Source: Neovahlkampfia damariscottae (lineage: Eukaryota > Heterolobosea > Selenaionea > Neovahlkampfiida > Neovahlkampfiidae). From it: 64,000 bases of DNA. Position numbers and translations under genes: made by a program. Under the pieces are notes generated by a model, which was given only the letters and a program-made list of their open reading frames with translations, searched no databases and was not told where the DNA came from. Shown piece after piece: positions 21,583-32,687 of this stretch (within the stretch, counting starts at the first letter, position 1; each line of letters opens with the position of its first letter). The DNA lies in NCBI GenBank assembly GCA_016618085.1, contig JABLTG010000062.1:1-64000 (forward strand), given 5' to 3'.

Positions 21583-21923
21583 GGTTTTACTTCAAAATTG
21601 AACGATTGGACAAAGAAAAATCGGAGATAAATAAAGTCAAATGAAATTACTCTCTTGTTTGAGGGTTTTTTTTTGAAATGAAAATCACACAGCCATTTTG
21701 AGCATGACAGTTTAGGAAGGTAGAAGTACTTGATCTGACAATTCTTGATACCATCCCAATAAATCGATTGAATGCCTAATAACAAAGATAAACCATAGGT
21801 ACAATTCTAAATTTGAGTTTTCAACGATTAACAAAGTATATAGGAGTTTTTCTTTTTTTTTTCAATTTTCATTGGCCGATTTCATTTCCAATTTGTAACA
21901 GTTTCTAACTCAAAAAAAAAATC
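21583..21923. promoter_or_regulatory. divergent promoter, small unknown gene / formin
   Basis: The leftward gene has CGATTGG at 21603-21609. The rightward formin has ATTGG at 21871-21875 and CCAAT at 21888-21892, 31 nt from its ATG. Confidence 0.5.
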
Positions 21924-24900
21924 ATGACTGAACGAGTTGAAAAGAAAGGCTACATGTTCAAGAAAGGAGAGATAAACAAAAGTAGTTTCAAAAAAAGATG
22001 GATGGTGCTTAAAAATGGATGTTTAAATTACTACGAAGTTAATGACAAAAGTGATGAAAATAAACTAAAAGGATCTATTGATTTAAGTGACTTAAAAGAA
22101 GTTACTTTTGATAAATATGGAAAAGAAATCAAAGTAAATGGCTCAGGTTATTTCTTGTTGGAAATTGAAACACACAGCAACTCAAGAAAATTTCAACTTT
22201 ATTTGACAAAAAAAAAAGATGGAATTGACTGGCAGGAAGCAATTCTAAAATCAAGTCGTGAATCAGGACAGTTAGATTTTAACTCTTTCAAAATGCAAGT
22301 CCCAGAAACTAAATCAAAATCAGGTCCAAACTCACCTTCTGGAGGTCTAAAAAGAAGTGATTCTAGTTTTTCCCAATTTATGGGTAAATTTAGTTCTTCT
22401 GGAAAGAAAGAAAGAAGAGCCACTACAGTTGGTAGTTTTTTAGGAGCGAATAATAAAATAAAAAGACAAGGGTCAAGTTTAGCATTCACAAAAGAGTAAA
22501 ATCAAAAGTTTATATTTAACAATTTAAAAGAGTGGAACAAGAAGAAGAAGATACTTTACGAGCTAAAAAGATGGCCGATGCATTTATTTTGAAATTGGAT
22601 AAAGATGGAGACGGCAAAATCACATTTGAAGAATTTGGAACTGTTATGAAAAAATATTTAGGTACAGATGACCAAATTAGATTTTACTGGAGAAAACTAT
22701 TAAATGGAGCTCCACTTGATAAAGAAGTAACTTTTAACAAAAAAATTTTTTTAACTTCTAAAGATTGATGCTGATGAATTTTTAGAATATTTAATGAATC
22801 CTAAAGATCCAACTCCTGTTCAAGAAGCAACATGGTGGTTTCTTTCTTTTGATCCAGAACGTTATGGTAAATTAAGTAGAGAAAGTATTGCTGATATGTC
22901 CGCTTACATTGATTGGTTGCCTGAATTTGAAACAAAAGAATCATTATATGAATTTTTTGATTGTGCTGATAAAGATACTATTGGATTAAAAGAATTTGTA
23001 ACAGCATATAAAGAACAATATCATGTCAATTTAGATAAAATCAATAAAAACAAAAATATGGGCTCTACAGGCATTGGTTTTAATAAGATTATTTCAAATA
23101 CAACAAAATTTGTAAATTTAATATCAATGGATGAAAAAGATACAAATCATCAAATGATTAATGAACGATGGAATGAAACAAGATCATCTGAAATTCTTTC
23201 TTTAATTCAAAAGAATATGCATACATTGCCATCAGAATGGACAACAAAATTTGTTCAAACTTATGGTATGAAGATTATAGCAGATGCAATTTCATCATCA
23301 AATGTATTATCGCATTATCAAACAACTGAAGATTTGAAAAAACAAGAATATCTAACTTTGATTATTTATGCATTACTTCAAACTACTGTAAGTTTTAATT
23401 TGAATATTAACTTGTTCAAAAGAGTGGAATCAAGGTTATTTTGAATAATGCTCACATCATTCAAATGTTTACTCTTATGGTTGCTTGTGATTCTGAGACT
23501 GTTGGTACTGTTGTTTTGTGTTTAGCTATCATTTGTTCAAGTGGACCAAAAGGTTATAATCATGTATTTAAAGCCTTTAATTATCTCAAAATTGTTAAAA
23601 ATGAATCAATTAGATTTGAAAATTTATTGAAAGCATTGGAAAACATTTTCTCTGATAGAAATAAGCAAATTAATGTTTTGTTGTTAATTAATGAAATTTT
23701 ATTTGGTGCTGAAGAAAATAGAATGCAAATGAAAATCAAAGAAGATTTGGAAAAATTACAAATTAGTGATTTATGTGATGTAAAAAAATTTTGTAAATTT
23801 TTTTTGATTTTTTTTTAGAAATTAGCAAAAACAACTCAAAATGAATATTTGCATAATCAAATTGACATTTTAAAAGAGTTACTAAAGTCAGAGGATGATG
23901 TTGATATGTATGATGTTCTCATTGGTGAATTCGAAAACCAATTCAAAAAAGATGAAGAATCAAAAACAAAATTTATTCAAATTTTGAGTTCATTTCAAAA
24001 AGCTACAAAAGCAGATGTCAAAGTTTGGGATGATTTTTTAAAAATCAATTCATCTGCTGAAAAAAATATTTTATCAGGAAAGAAAGCACCTGATGTATTT
24101 CAAATCGAAAGTGACTTCAATAAAAAGATATTTGATTTTGAAATGGAAGTTAAAAAGTTATCAGATGATGCAAAGAAATATTTACAAGAAAAAGAAGAAA
24201 CATTGAAATTACTCAATGAAAAAGAAGCTGCTTTAATACAAAAAGAAAAAGATCTTAATGAATTAAATGAACAAATTAAAAATGGAAAAGTATCTAATAT
24301 TTCAAATGTTGACAAGAAGTCAATGGAACCAACAGGAGGTCCTCCAATGAAAGCTCCAACTGGAGGACCACCAGGACCACCTCCAATGATGGATGCACCA
24401 ACAGGAGGACCACCAATGATGAGTGGTCCGACAGGAGGACCATCAGGAGGACCACCACCAATGGGAGGACCAACAGGAGGACCACCAGGACCGCCTCCAA
24501 TGGGTGGACCAGGAGGACCACCAGGACCACCTCCAATGATGGGAGGACCTCCAGGACCACCTGGTCCTCCAGGAATGGGTGGACCTCCTGGTATGGGACC
24601 TGCTAGAAGTTCATTTTTACCTGCCATTCCAGTTACACCAATTAAAGAATCACTTAAAGCTGTATTTTTCACAAAAGTTGACAAAAAATATCTTGAAAAT
24701 TCATTATTTATCAAAGGAGGAATTGCAAAACAATCAATTGAATATCAAAAAGATTTTAAAGTTGAAGAAATTGTTGATTTATTTGGTAAAAAAGTAAAAG
24801 AAGTCAAAAAGAATGAAGAAGTGAAACCTGAAATTCCACAAGAACCAATGGCTGCAATTATTGATCCAAAAGTTGATCAAAATACAGCTCTTGCATTAGG

Positions 24901-25999
24901 TTCATTAAAAAGAAAAGGTCTTTCTTCACATGACGAAATTTTATCATTATTTTTAGATGTAAATCCTGAAATTGATCAAGAACTTTTATCACAACTGAAG
25001 AACATTCTTCCAAGTGATGAAGATATTCAAAAGATTAGAGATTACAAAGGAACTGATAAATTAACAGAAACTGAGAAATTCTTCACTACAATCCAAGAAA
25101 TACCTTCAATTGGAGATCGTTTATTTGGTTGGAATACAATGGTATTCTTTCATGATGATTTTACAAAAATCAAACCAAAATATGAAAGTTTTATTTCAAC
25201 TTGTAAAGCTTTGAAAACAAGTTTTCATTTTCATTATGTATTAAGTTTGATTCTTGCTTTGGGGAATTTATTATCAGGAAAAACAAATGCAAAATTGATT
25301 TATGGATATAAATTATCAACTTTAAAAACTTTAATGGGTACAAAAACAAATAATGGTGTATCTTGTATAAGATATGTTTTATCAATTGCATATCAAAAGA
25401 AACCTGAATTTGTTGAAATGTTTGATGATTTTAAATCTCTAGAAATTTGTTCAAAAGTTGATCTTGAACAATTGGATAAAGATGTTGATGAAATTAAATC
25501 AAATTTGGATATCGTCAGAAAACAGATTAATTTAGCTAAAAAAGCAGAAATTAAAAATGATAAAGCACACGAAAGATTTTCAAAATTTCTTGAAAAAGCA
25601 GAAACTGGACTATCTGTTCTTGATGAAATTAAAGAAAAAATGTTGAAGGATATTGAAGAAATTGCAAAGACATTCAGTGAAGATCCAAAAAATATCAAGG
25701 CAAATCCATCAGATTGGTTCAAAGAACTGAATGAAGTGATTGTAAATTTAAAAGAATCTCATCATGCTAATATGATGGCAATCGAAAAAGAAGAAAAAAG
25801 AAGAAGAAAAGAAGAAGAGAAATTGAAGAAATTGAGTTCTCCAACACCTTCTAAAAGAAAAAGTGGTGAAGATGATGATGATGATACTGCTTTGAATGAA
25901 GATGATTTGAGATCAGGAAATTTGATGAGAAGAAAGATGAAAAAAAAAAAAGCGATCAAATCAAAAAATTCAACAAATTCTTTATTGGAACTATTGTAA
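21924..25999 (+). CDS. PH-EF-hand-formin (actin nucleator)
   Basis: Five exons (21924-22495, 22531-22726, 22764-23387, 23423-23779, 23819-25999) encode 1309 residues; the introns are 35-39 nt. Residues 1-115 are a PH domain (GYMFKKGEINKSSFKKRW to the W of GIDWQEAI). Residues 192-330 hold EF-hands; the first loop, 214-225 DKDGDGKITFEE, is canonical, and the later ones (DPERYGKLSRES, DCADKDTIGLKE) are degenerate. Then come a GBD/FH3-like armadillo region and a coiled coil. Residues 753-841 are the FH1 region of repeated GGPPGPPPM. FH2 follows to about residue 1240 with LGSLKRKGLS and ILALGNLLSG. Formins nucleate and elongate unbranched actin filaments. The tail (EDDLRSGNLMRRKMKKKKA) could act as a DAD. 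PH and EF-hand upstream of FH3 is an unusual order. Confidence 0.92.
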
Positions 26000-26097
26000 A
26001 AATAATGTTAATAAAAGTTCAATTTCAAAATGTTTGAATTCTTGCAATCAAAAAATAAACAACTTTTACTTTTTCTTTGGAAAAGAGAACAAATTTT

Positions 26098-27450
26098 TTA
26101 TTTTTTATGTTCATCTTTTTTATTTTTGTACAATTGTTTTACAGAAATTCCTTTGTTATTTTTAATTGATAAATTACCACCAAATTTTTCCATTGAATCA
26201 AATATTTCAAAAAATGATAAATTCAAACAAAAATGCATTGGAGTATCACCATTTTCATCTTGTTCATTTATCAAATGAGAATGAAATTCAATAAAATATT
26301 CAATAGCATCCAAACAAAAATATTGAATAGCAAAATGTAAAACAGTACTTCCACTTGAGTCTTTATGATCAATTACTTCATGAATCTTGTCATCTCCTTT
26401 TATTTTCAATATTTTTAAAACAAATTTTGATAATTCCCAATTTGAATGTTTCAATGAAAGATGTAAGAAATTCTGTTTATTTTGATTCAATGAATTCAAT
26501 TGAACCATTTTTCTTTCAATTAATAAATCAATACAAGATAATGTATCTTCAATATCAATATCTTTTACAGTAAATAATTTCAAAAATGGTGTATCTCCAT
26601 TTTGATCTCTTACATTTGTCTTTAACAAATCACCAACATTTGATGTCTCTAAAAGATATAATAATCCTTCAAAATCAGATGATTTTAATAATTCATGCAA
26701 TATTGTTGATCCATCACTCTTTTTAGAGTTTAAATCAGCTTTAAATAATAATAGTGTTTCTAATAAATGATAATGTTTTGATCTGAATGCAACATGAATA
26801 GGATAATTACCATAAGTATCTCTTTCATTAATTTTGGCTCCATTTCCACATAATAAAATGACAGCTTCTTTTGAACCATTATTACAAGCAACATGAACTG
26901 GTGTTCTGAATAATTTATCTGTTTTATTTACATCCATACCAAAATTTATCAGATCTTCCATTATATCTATGAAATTAAATTCAGCAGCAAAATGTAAATA
27001 ATAAGCATCAGAACGAAGTAAATATTTTGGATTTTTGATAAGATACTCATGAACTTTTTCAGTGCAATGTGAGCTAATTAGTGTTTCTATTTCAGACCTT
27101 GGTGTTATTTTTGGTTGATTTTTTTCTTGTAGTGGTTTTATTGTTTCCGATAAAGTCTTTCTTTTTTTTTCTTGTGGTTTGACAAAAACTGTGCTATCTA
27201 AATATCGTAATTCTGCTCGGTCCGTTTCATCTTTTGAAATAGTTTTTATATCTTTATCGCTGATCTTCAGCTGGAATATGACTGTTTTTTTTAGTTTTTT
27301 TTTTTTTTTTTTACGATGTTTTGATTCTTTTCCTTCTTGTATATTTTCTGGTTCACCAAACTCAATCTCCTCTATTTTTATATTTATTCTTTCATCTTTT
27401 TTTTTCCAAATCAAAGGTGATTTATTCAACAACGCTTTTACAAACGACAT
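26098..27450 (-). CDS. ankyrin-repeat protein
   Basis: A single-exon protein of 450 residues. The first 110 residues are basic and low-complexity, including KHRKKKKKKLKK. From about residue 145 there are roughly eight ankyrin units, e.g. RTPVHVACNNGSKEAVILLC, NYPIHVAFRSKHYHLLETLL and STVLHFAIQYFCLDAIEYFI. The protein ends with the array and has no enzymatic domain. Function is unknown beyond a probable protein-binding role. The start codon is 5 nt from a CCAATCA box (TGATTGG at 27456-27462). The 3' end converges on the formin gene, with 98 bp between stops. Confidence 0.85.
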   Translation of the reverse strand: MSFVKALLNKSPLIWKKKDERINIKIEEIEFGEPENIQEGKESKHRKKKKKKLKKTVIFQLKISDKDIKTISKDETDRAELRYLDSTVFVKPQEKKRKTLSETIKPLQEKNQPKITPRSEIETLISSHCTEKVHEYLIKNPKYLLRSDAYYLHFAAEFNFIDIMEDLINFGMDVNKTDKLFRTPVHVACNNGSKEAVILLCGNGAKINERDTYGNYPIHVAFRSKHYHLLETLLLFKADLNSKKSDGSTILHELLKSSDFEGLLYLLETSNVGDLLKTNVRDQNGDTPFLKLFTVKDIDIEDTLSCIDLLIERKMVQLNSLNQNKQNFLHLSLKHSNWELSKFVLKILKIKGDDKIHEVIDHKDSSGSTVLHFAIQYFCLDAIEYFIEFHSHLINEQDENGDTPMHFCLNLSFFEIFDSMEKFGGNLSIKNNKGISVKQLYKNKKDEHKK

Positions 27451-27455
27451 GGATA

Positions 27456-27462
27456 TGATTGG
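27456..27462 (-). promoter_or_regulatory. CCAATCA box of the ankyrin gene
   Basis: CCAATCA in gene sense, 5 nt from the start codon, which implies a very short leader if the box marks the transcription start region. Confidence 0.55.
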
Positions 27463-27576
27463 TTCACTAAAACCAATTTTACCTTATTTGGTAAACAAAA
27501 ATTCCTTAATAGCTTTTTTATTTTGAAAAGAAAAAATTTTTATTTTTTTTTCATATTTTATAAAATTATTTGTATT

Positions 27577-28548
27577 TTAATCAAAGTTCAAATCAATGTT
27601 AATTTTTCCAGCGGATAGTCTTTTTCCTATTGAACTAATTACACCACTTGAATTTTCATCTTTTTTATTTTTGCCCATCAAAAAAGCTAAATCTCTATTT
27701 GTTGTTTTATTTCTCATTATGGTACCCGAAGATCTACTTTTTTCAATGGTACCTATTGAACTAGTTGATGAACTATTAGATCCATTTGGATTTAAAGTTG
27801 CAGATGATGAATTATCAAAACTCTTTTTAGTTGAAGAACTACTTTTTAATATATCTTCTATCGGTTTTAGTTCATAAAAAACAACTGTATCCATTGAATT
27901 ATTTTGTAAATTTTCGGAACTATATTCCATCATTAAATCTTTTAGTAAATCATTTGAATTTTGTAATTGTTGTTGTACAGTTTGTGAAAGTGGTTTGGGT
28001 ATGTAATATTTAATACTTTGAATATATTCTTCAAGTTGTTTTGATTGTTTTGAATCTTGAACATTTTTCTTTTTTACTTTAATTATTTGATGTGATTGAC
28101 TTGCTATTATTATTTCATCAAAATCTGGTGAGATGTATCTTTTATGTCCGTCTCGATCTCCAGATCTTCTTTCTCCAGATCTTCGTTTAAATGGATCATT
28201 TGTATATTTATCAGGTGAAGTTGAATAATCAGAACCCCCTGGTAATGATAATTCAACATTATTTCTTCTTTTTCTTTTTGAACTTCCAACTGTCAAAAAA
28301 AAGAATTAAAATCAAAAAAAAAAAATACATGTCGTAGTTGGTATATTAACACTCAGCTCTTCATCCTCTTCTCTTTTTTTATCGTTCATTGTTTTTACAA
28401 CCAAATTTGTTCCTAACTGATTTTGCTCCGTCAGGCTTGTTTCTTGTTTTTTTAATTGCTCAAACAGAGTAACATTATCCTGACCAGATTTTTGAAATAC
28501 TGTTGCTTTTCTTCTATTCAGCATTTTTGCTCTTTGTTCGGCAGACAT
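27577..28548 (-). CDS. Ser/Lys-rich, probably disordered protein of unknown function
   Basis: Two exons (28548-28329, 28289-27577) with a 39-nt intron encode 310 residues. The N-terminus, MSAEQRAKMLNRRKATVFQK, is short and basic. The middle has KRKRR and RRSGERRSGDRDGHKR, which could be nuclear localisation or RNA-binding stretches, and the end is Ser/Asn-rich. A possible helix covers EEYIQSIKYYIPKPLSQTVQ. I do not recognise a domain. The Met at 28548 is chosen because the CCAATGA (28592-28598) and TGATTGG (28615-28621) boxes lie just upstream, inside what would otherwise be an in-frame extension. Confidence 0.65.
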
Positions 28549-28591
28549 TTTTAAACAAAAACTTTGACTTCTCTCACCAAGAGAAAATTGT

Positions 28592-28621
28592 CCAATGAAA
28601 AAAGAAAAAGCAACTGATTGG
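28592..28621 (-). promoter_or_regulatory. paired CCAAT boxes of the Ser/Lys-rich gene
   Basis: CCAATGA at 28592-28598 and TGATTGG at 28615-28621, in opposite orientations, 43 and 66 nt from the start codon. Confidence 0.5.
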
Positions 28622-28667
28622 TTGGATTTATTAAAGTACAAAATTAAACAGAATAATTTATTTGAAA

Positions 28668-29909
28668 TCAATTTGAAGATTTCATGAATTTCTTAAATTC
28701 TTTCAACTTTATACATGTTTCCAATTTTATTTTTTCAACCAGTTCAACTTTCTCAGTTCTTTCATCTCCAAAAAATTGTTGTGCTGATTTCATTGCTTCT
28801 AATTTTTTTTGTTTTTCAATATTACAGTTATCTTTTAATGTTTGAAAATGTTGATACAAAACTTTGTTTTCAACATTTGCTAGGAGTCCAGAATGCCTTG
28901 CAAACTGATTATAAAAAGTTGGTTGAACATAATAATCAACTTCTGCAAACTGGTGTTAAAAAGTGAGTTTGATTCAAAAAAATTTACTTTTGTAATTCTA
29001 TGTACTGAATGTGTATTGGTTTTTTCAAGTGAAAATGGACTCCTTTGATTGATATTATCAATAAAGTTCACTAAACTTGGTAAAATGAAAATAATGAAAA
29101 TTGGAAGGAATTGTAATAAAAAGCTAAAACAATTTCCTGTTTGGTTTTGTTCTTGTTCTTCCTCTTGTTGTTCTTGTTCTTCTCTTTGTCTTTGTCTTCT
29201 TTGACGTCTTGTAAAGAATGGACTTTGTTGTCTATACATACCTCCTGTTGATCCACCAAAAAATGCTCTGAATAATTCATCAAAATCTTCATCTCCGGCT
29301 TGTTGATAATAACCACCTCTTTGTGTATAAAAAGGTCTAGATGTTGTTTGTCTCATTGGACCATCTTCTGAACCAAATCGATCATAATTTGATCTTTTTT
29401 GTTTATCTTTAAGACATGAATATGCAGATCCTATTGTTTTAAATGCTTCTGTTGCACCAGGAGCTTTATTAACATCTGGATGAAATTTCATGCAAAGTTT
29501 TCTATAAGATTTGGTAATTTGTTCTTCTGTTGCATTCTTTTCTACACTTAAGACTTTATAATAATCTAATTTCATTGTTTTAATTTTTCAATTTTTTTGT
29601 TCTACCTTTGGTCTTGATGATTAATTTTATTTCTTCAATTTGTTCTTTTGGAAATTTGGATTCTTCTTCCTTTTGCTTTAATTCTTCCTTTATCTTAATT
29701 TGTTCCGGTGTTTCTTGTTGTTTTGGTTTTGAATTTTGAGGGTTAGACAAAAACTTTTTAATTTTTTTTATTTTTTCTCCTGTTTTGTCCATTGGATACA
29801 AAGAATAACTCTTTAATAAATATTGAAGAGCTTTTGGATACTCCTTGGATTGGATTTTTTCCATGGCCAAATCGTAGTATTGCTCTGCTGCATCTTTATT
29901 TGCTTCCAT
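28668..29909 (-). CDS. ER-membrane DnaJ co-chaperone, DNAJB12/DNAJB14 family
   Basis: Three exons (29909-29606, 29565-28988, 28949-28668) with introns of 40 and 38 nt encode 387 residues. The N-terminus MEANKDAAEQYYDLAMEKIQ matches human DNAJB12 (MESNKDEAERCISIALKAIQ). The J domain begins at residue 102 (DYYKVLSVEKNATEEQ) with the HPD triad at 130-132, then a Gly/Gln-rich linker and one membrane span near 228-251 (FSFLLQFLPIFIIFILP). The last exon supplies the DUF1977 region, starting with FAEVDYYVQPTFYNQFA. The family recruits Hsp70 at the ER face for membrane-protein quality control. The three exons look like separate genes unless spliced; each junction restores family motifs. The start is placed inside the CCAAT box at 29919-29923. 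Confidence 0.9.
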
Positions 29910-30067
29910 TTTTTTTAACCAATAATTTTGTTCCACATCGGAAGATTAAGAAGAAAAAAAACTGTATTTTTTTGTATTATGAACGGATTATACGACTTTA
30001 AAATCCAACATTGAAAACTGTTAAATTTCCACCAATCAAGAGGTTTTGTTGTCCTTCCAATTGACAA
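29910..30067. promoter_or_regulatory. 158-bp divergent promoter, DNAJB12-like / PEMT
   Basis: CCAAT at 29919-29923 serves the leftward gene with a 9-nt gap. CCAATCA at 30032-30038 serves PEMT with a 29-nt gap. Confidence 0.55.
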
Positions 30068-30737
30068 ATGGATAAATTCACACAATTCATTGACTTTACA
30101 GATAATAATCTTCACCTTGCTCTTCTCACAATTGTAGCAGCGCCTACAATTTGGAATATTCTCGGAAGAATGGAATTTTACACACATATTTTGACAAAAC
30201 TCGCTTGTGGCAACAAATACTTTGGATGTTACATCTTAGCAGTTTATATTTTTGGATTTAGTGCTTTAAGAGATCACTTGTAATACCAAATATTTTCTAA
30301 CAATTTCAGTTTCTTCCAAGCGATTTTGAGTCAACCAAAATTTGATCTTCTCGGAAGTCCAGCAGTTTATGGAGTTGGTGTCTTTTTAGCTTTTATCGGT
30401 CAAGTATTCGCAATTACTTCACTTTATCAATTGGGTCTCACAGGAACATACTTAGGAGATTATTTTGGAATTTTAATGAAAGAAAGAGTTACTGCTTTTC
30501 CATTCAATGTTTTAGAACATCCTATGTATCATGGTGCTACAATGACATTTTTAGGAATGTCTTTAATGTAAAACAAAAGAAAACTTTTTTAACACAAAAC
30601 TTAGGAATCAATCTGTTGCAGGAATTGTTTTAACAGCAGTTGCTTTGGTAATGTATACAATTGCTATTGCTTTTGAAGGTCCATTTACAAGCAATATTTA
30701 TGAACAAGCAGCAAAAGAAGCAAAAAAACAAAAATAA
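30068..30737 (+). CDS. PEMT: phosphatidylethanolamine N-methyltransferase
   Basis: Three exons (30068-30279, 30310-30567, 30605-30737) with introns of 30 and 37 nt encode 200 residues, the length of human PEMT. Aligned landmarks are NILGRMEFYTHILTKLACG, FFFQAILSQPKFDLLGSPA, LGLTGTYLGDYFGILMKERV, then FPFNVLEHPMYHGATMTFLG, and FEGPFTSNIYEQ at the end. The protein has four hydrophobic segments. It methylates phosphatidylethanolamine stepwise to phosphatidylcholine using S-adenosylmethionine in the ER membrane. The similarity to the animal single-enzyme type is close. Its stop lies 8 bp from the stop of the convergent neighbour, so the two 3' untranslated regions must overlap. Confidence 0.94.
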
Positions 30738-30745
30738 ATTTAATT

Positions 30746-31574
30746 TCATTTTATTTTTAAATGATTTGTGATATAAGCCACTTCAAAATCAAATAATGTG
30801 TCATTAATTGGTAAACTGTTTTTCAAATCTTCAAGCTCTTTTCTTCCACATTTTGAAAGAATCAAATTGAAACAAATTTCAACACATTTTCCAAGAGTTG
30901 TAATACCAGCACATTTAGTTTCATCTTCTTTAATTATCTTTGACAAAAATTCAATTCCTCTGTTTTCAAAATTTAATTTTTTTTTTTTTTTTTTTTACGA
31001 GTGAGTACGAAAATATTGAATTTTCATTAAGGCAGCAAAAATTGTACCTGATGCATAAAACTCTATTCTGTTAGAATTTGGATTTCTTTCTTTGGTTATA
31101 TTATGTACAGCTTCGTCAAATAGTAAATCGAAAATTTGGTTCTTTACAGTTTGAGGAATTCTTTCATTATTTTAATATAATTTTAATTTACTTTAAATGA
31201 GCTACTATATATACATAATGCTGTATTGGAATTTGTTTCAAAATTAAAGATTCATTGTCTAAAATAGTTTTTAAAGATTGATAAAAGAGTTTGGCTCTGT
31301 TTTGTAAATTTGTTTCACTAAAAATCTTTGATATATTTACTATAATAGTATCCATAATAATTAGTTTTTGACTGTCTGAAGATTTAAGCAGTAATTCTAA
31401 ATGTTTTTTAAATTTTTTTTTTAAATTTTCTTCTGCATCTTTGTCACAAACTATTTCACTATTAGGAATTTGTTTCACTTCAACTTTATTCGTTAATTGA
31501 TTTAAAACTCTAAGAAGTTCAGTGGCCTTTGGAATTTCTTCATCGTTCAGTTCCAACTCAATTTTGATCTTCAT
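30746..31574 (-). CDS. helical protein of unknown function
   Basis: Three exons (31574-31192, 31160-30999, 30959-30746) with introns of 31 and 39 nt encode 252 residues. The protein is mostly predicted helix, with units such as RAKLFYQSLKTILDNESLIL, TVKNQIFDLLFDEAVHN and GTIFAALMKIQYFRT. This suggests an ARM/HEAT or MIF4G-like fold, but I do not recognise the family. Exon 2 could instead end at a GTACAA donor at its ASG residue; the longer exon is preferred because the 17 extra codons are open and the following 39-nt intron has a normal length. The start is placed 13 nt from a CCAAT (31588-31592). Confidence 0.62.
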
Positions 31575-31587
31575 TGTTTTTTCTCCT

Positions 31588-31592
31588 CCAAT
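31588..31592 (+). promoter_or_regulatory. CCAAT box (inverted relative to gene) of the helical-protein gene
   Basis: CCAAT on the plus strand, 13 nt upstream of the leftward start codon at 31574. Confidence 0.45.
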
Positions 31593-31696
31593 TAGAACTT
31601 CATCTTTTTGGTGAAATTTAAAATGTCTCAGATTTGAAAAGAGATTCAAAAAAAAGAACAATCAAATTAAAAATTTTAATCAAAGTAATTTGATCT

Positions 31697-32509
31697 CTAG
31701 TAGTCAGGAATAAATTTTCCCATGGATATCAATGCTGATAAAGCTGCTAGTTTTGTCGCTTCTTGTTCAGTATTTCCTTCCGATTGTCCTAAAGGATTAT
31801 CTGTTGAAAACAAGTAAATAGTTGCTCTAACTTTTCCGTTTGGTAATTTCTCTGTCAAAATTGAAGGGTATTTTCCGTGAGAAAGTTTCATTTCATTCAA
31901 TGCAAATAATGGATCTTGTCTCAATAAGTTTTGATAAATTTCTATTGGTGTTTTTACTTCAACAATTTTTTTTGAAACAAATTCTTGAGTTTTTGAAGGT
32001 CCTTGTTGATCATAAATAGATCCAATGATACCATGAACAACATCAGCAATAGCTTTTTTCTTTCTTATTTCATCATATTTTAAAAATTCTTCGCCTGTTC
32101 TCATTGAAGATTCAAGATTCCATTCATCTCTTGCAAGTAAATATAAAGACATTCTATTTGTATATAATGATTCTATGGTTATAAATTTTTTTTCTGTAAT
32201 GTTTGGATATTTTTTAATTAAATATTCAGATGTGAACATTTGTAAAGCCATTCTTCCAATAAATGAAAATCTTGAATAATTTTTAGATTTATCAAAAGAA
32301 ACATGAGTTAATGCTTGACTCAAATATTCATTTGATCCACTATATTCTAATTTTTCACGTAAGTTCAAAAAGTTTTCAGAAAATGTTTCAGGCATCTCTT
32401 CATTTATCCTTTGTATATTTGCACTTTTTTTTTCTTTTCTTACAGCATAATTTCTGATGTGTTTCTGTATGTTTTTGTTGAATAAATTTTTTTGTGTCTT
32501 TTTCAACAT
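31697..32509 (-). CDS. mL44-like mitoribosomal protein (RNase III fold without catalytic residues)
   Basis: A single exon encodes 270 residues. The N-terminus MLKKTQKNLFNKNIQKHIRN is basic and fits a mitochondrial presequence. Residues 45-190 have the RNase III fold (YLSQALTHVSFDKSKNYSRF), but the signature NERLEFLGD is replaced by YSRFSFIGRMALQ, so the catalytic acids are gone. A double-stranded RNA-binding domain follows (FALNEMKLSHGKYPSILTE, ending EQEATKLAALSAL). This dead-RNase III plus dsRBD arrangement is that of mL44 (MRPL44) in the mitochondrial large subunit. The start at 32509 is downstream of the CCAATCA box (TGATTGG at 32543-32549). Confidence 0.8.
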   Translation of the reverse strand: MLKKTQKNLFNKNIQKHIRNYAVRKEKKSANIQRINEEMPETFSENFLNLREKLEYSGSNEYLSQALTHVSFDKSKNYSRFSFIGRMALQMFTSEYLIKKYPNITEKKFITIESLYTNRMSLYLLARDEWNLESSMRTGEEFLKYDEIRKKKAIADVVHGIIGSIYDQQGPSKTQEFVSKKIVEVKTPIEIYQNLLRQDPLFALNEMKLSHGKYPSILTEKLPNGKVRATIYLFSTDNPLGQSEGNTEQEATKLAALSALISMGKFIPDY

Positions 32510-32687
32510 TTTTTTTTGAAAGAAATGAAGTGGATTGATCAATGATTGGACAAAGAAAAGTGAAAAATGGAAAACTGAGCCTTTTGGAAAAATAAAATAA
32601 TTTTTTGGTGTTCTTTTTGTGGAAGTTTTCCTTTTCAATTCCGCTTGCTCATCCAATCAACTTTTTTTTCAACCGGCAAAATTTTCA
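32510..32687. promoter_or_regulatory. 178-bp divergent promoter, mL44-like / asparaginase
   Basis: TGATTGG at 32543-32549 lies 33 nt from the leftward ATG. CCAATCA at 32653-32659 lies 28 nt from the rightward ATG. Confidence 0.6.

Noticed and set aside
24100-24714. Minus-strand Pro/Gly-rich open frame across the formin FH1
   Set aside because: Antisense of GGPPGPPP codons; no box and no second domain.
28880-29936. Three separate small genes (N-terminal helical protein, DnaJ protein, C-terminal helical protein)
   Set aside because: Two introns of 38-40 nt join them into one DNAJB12/14-type protein with all family regions in order.
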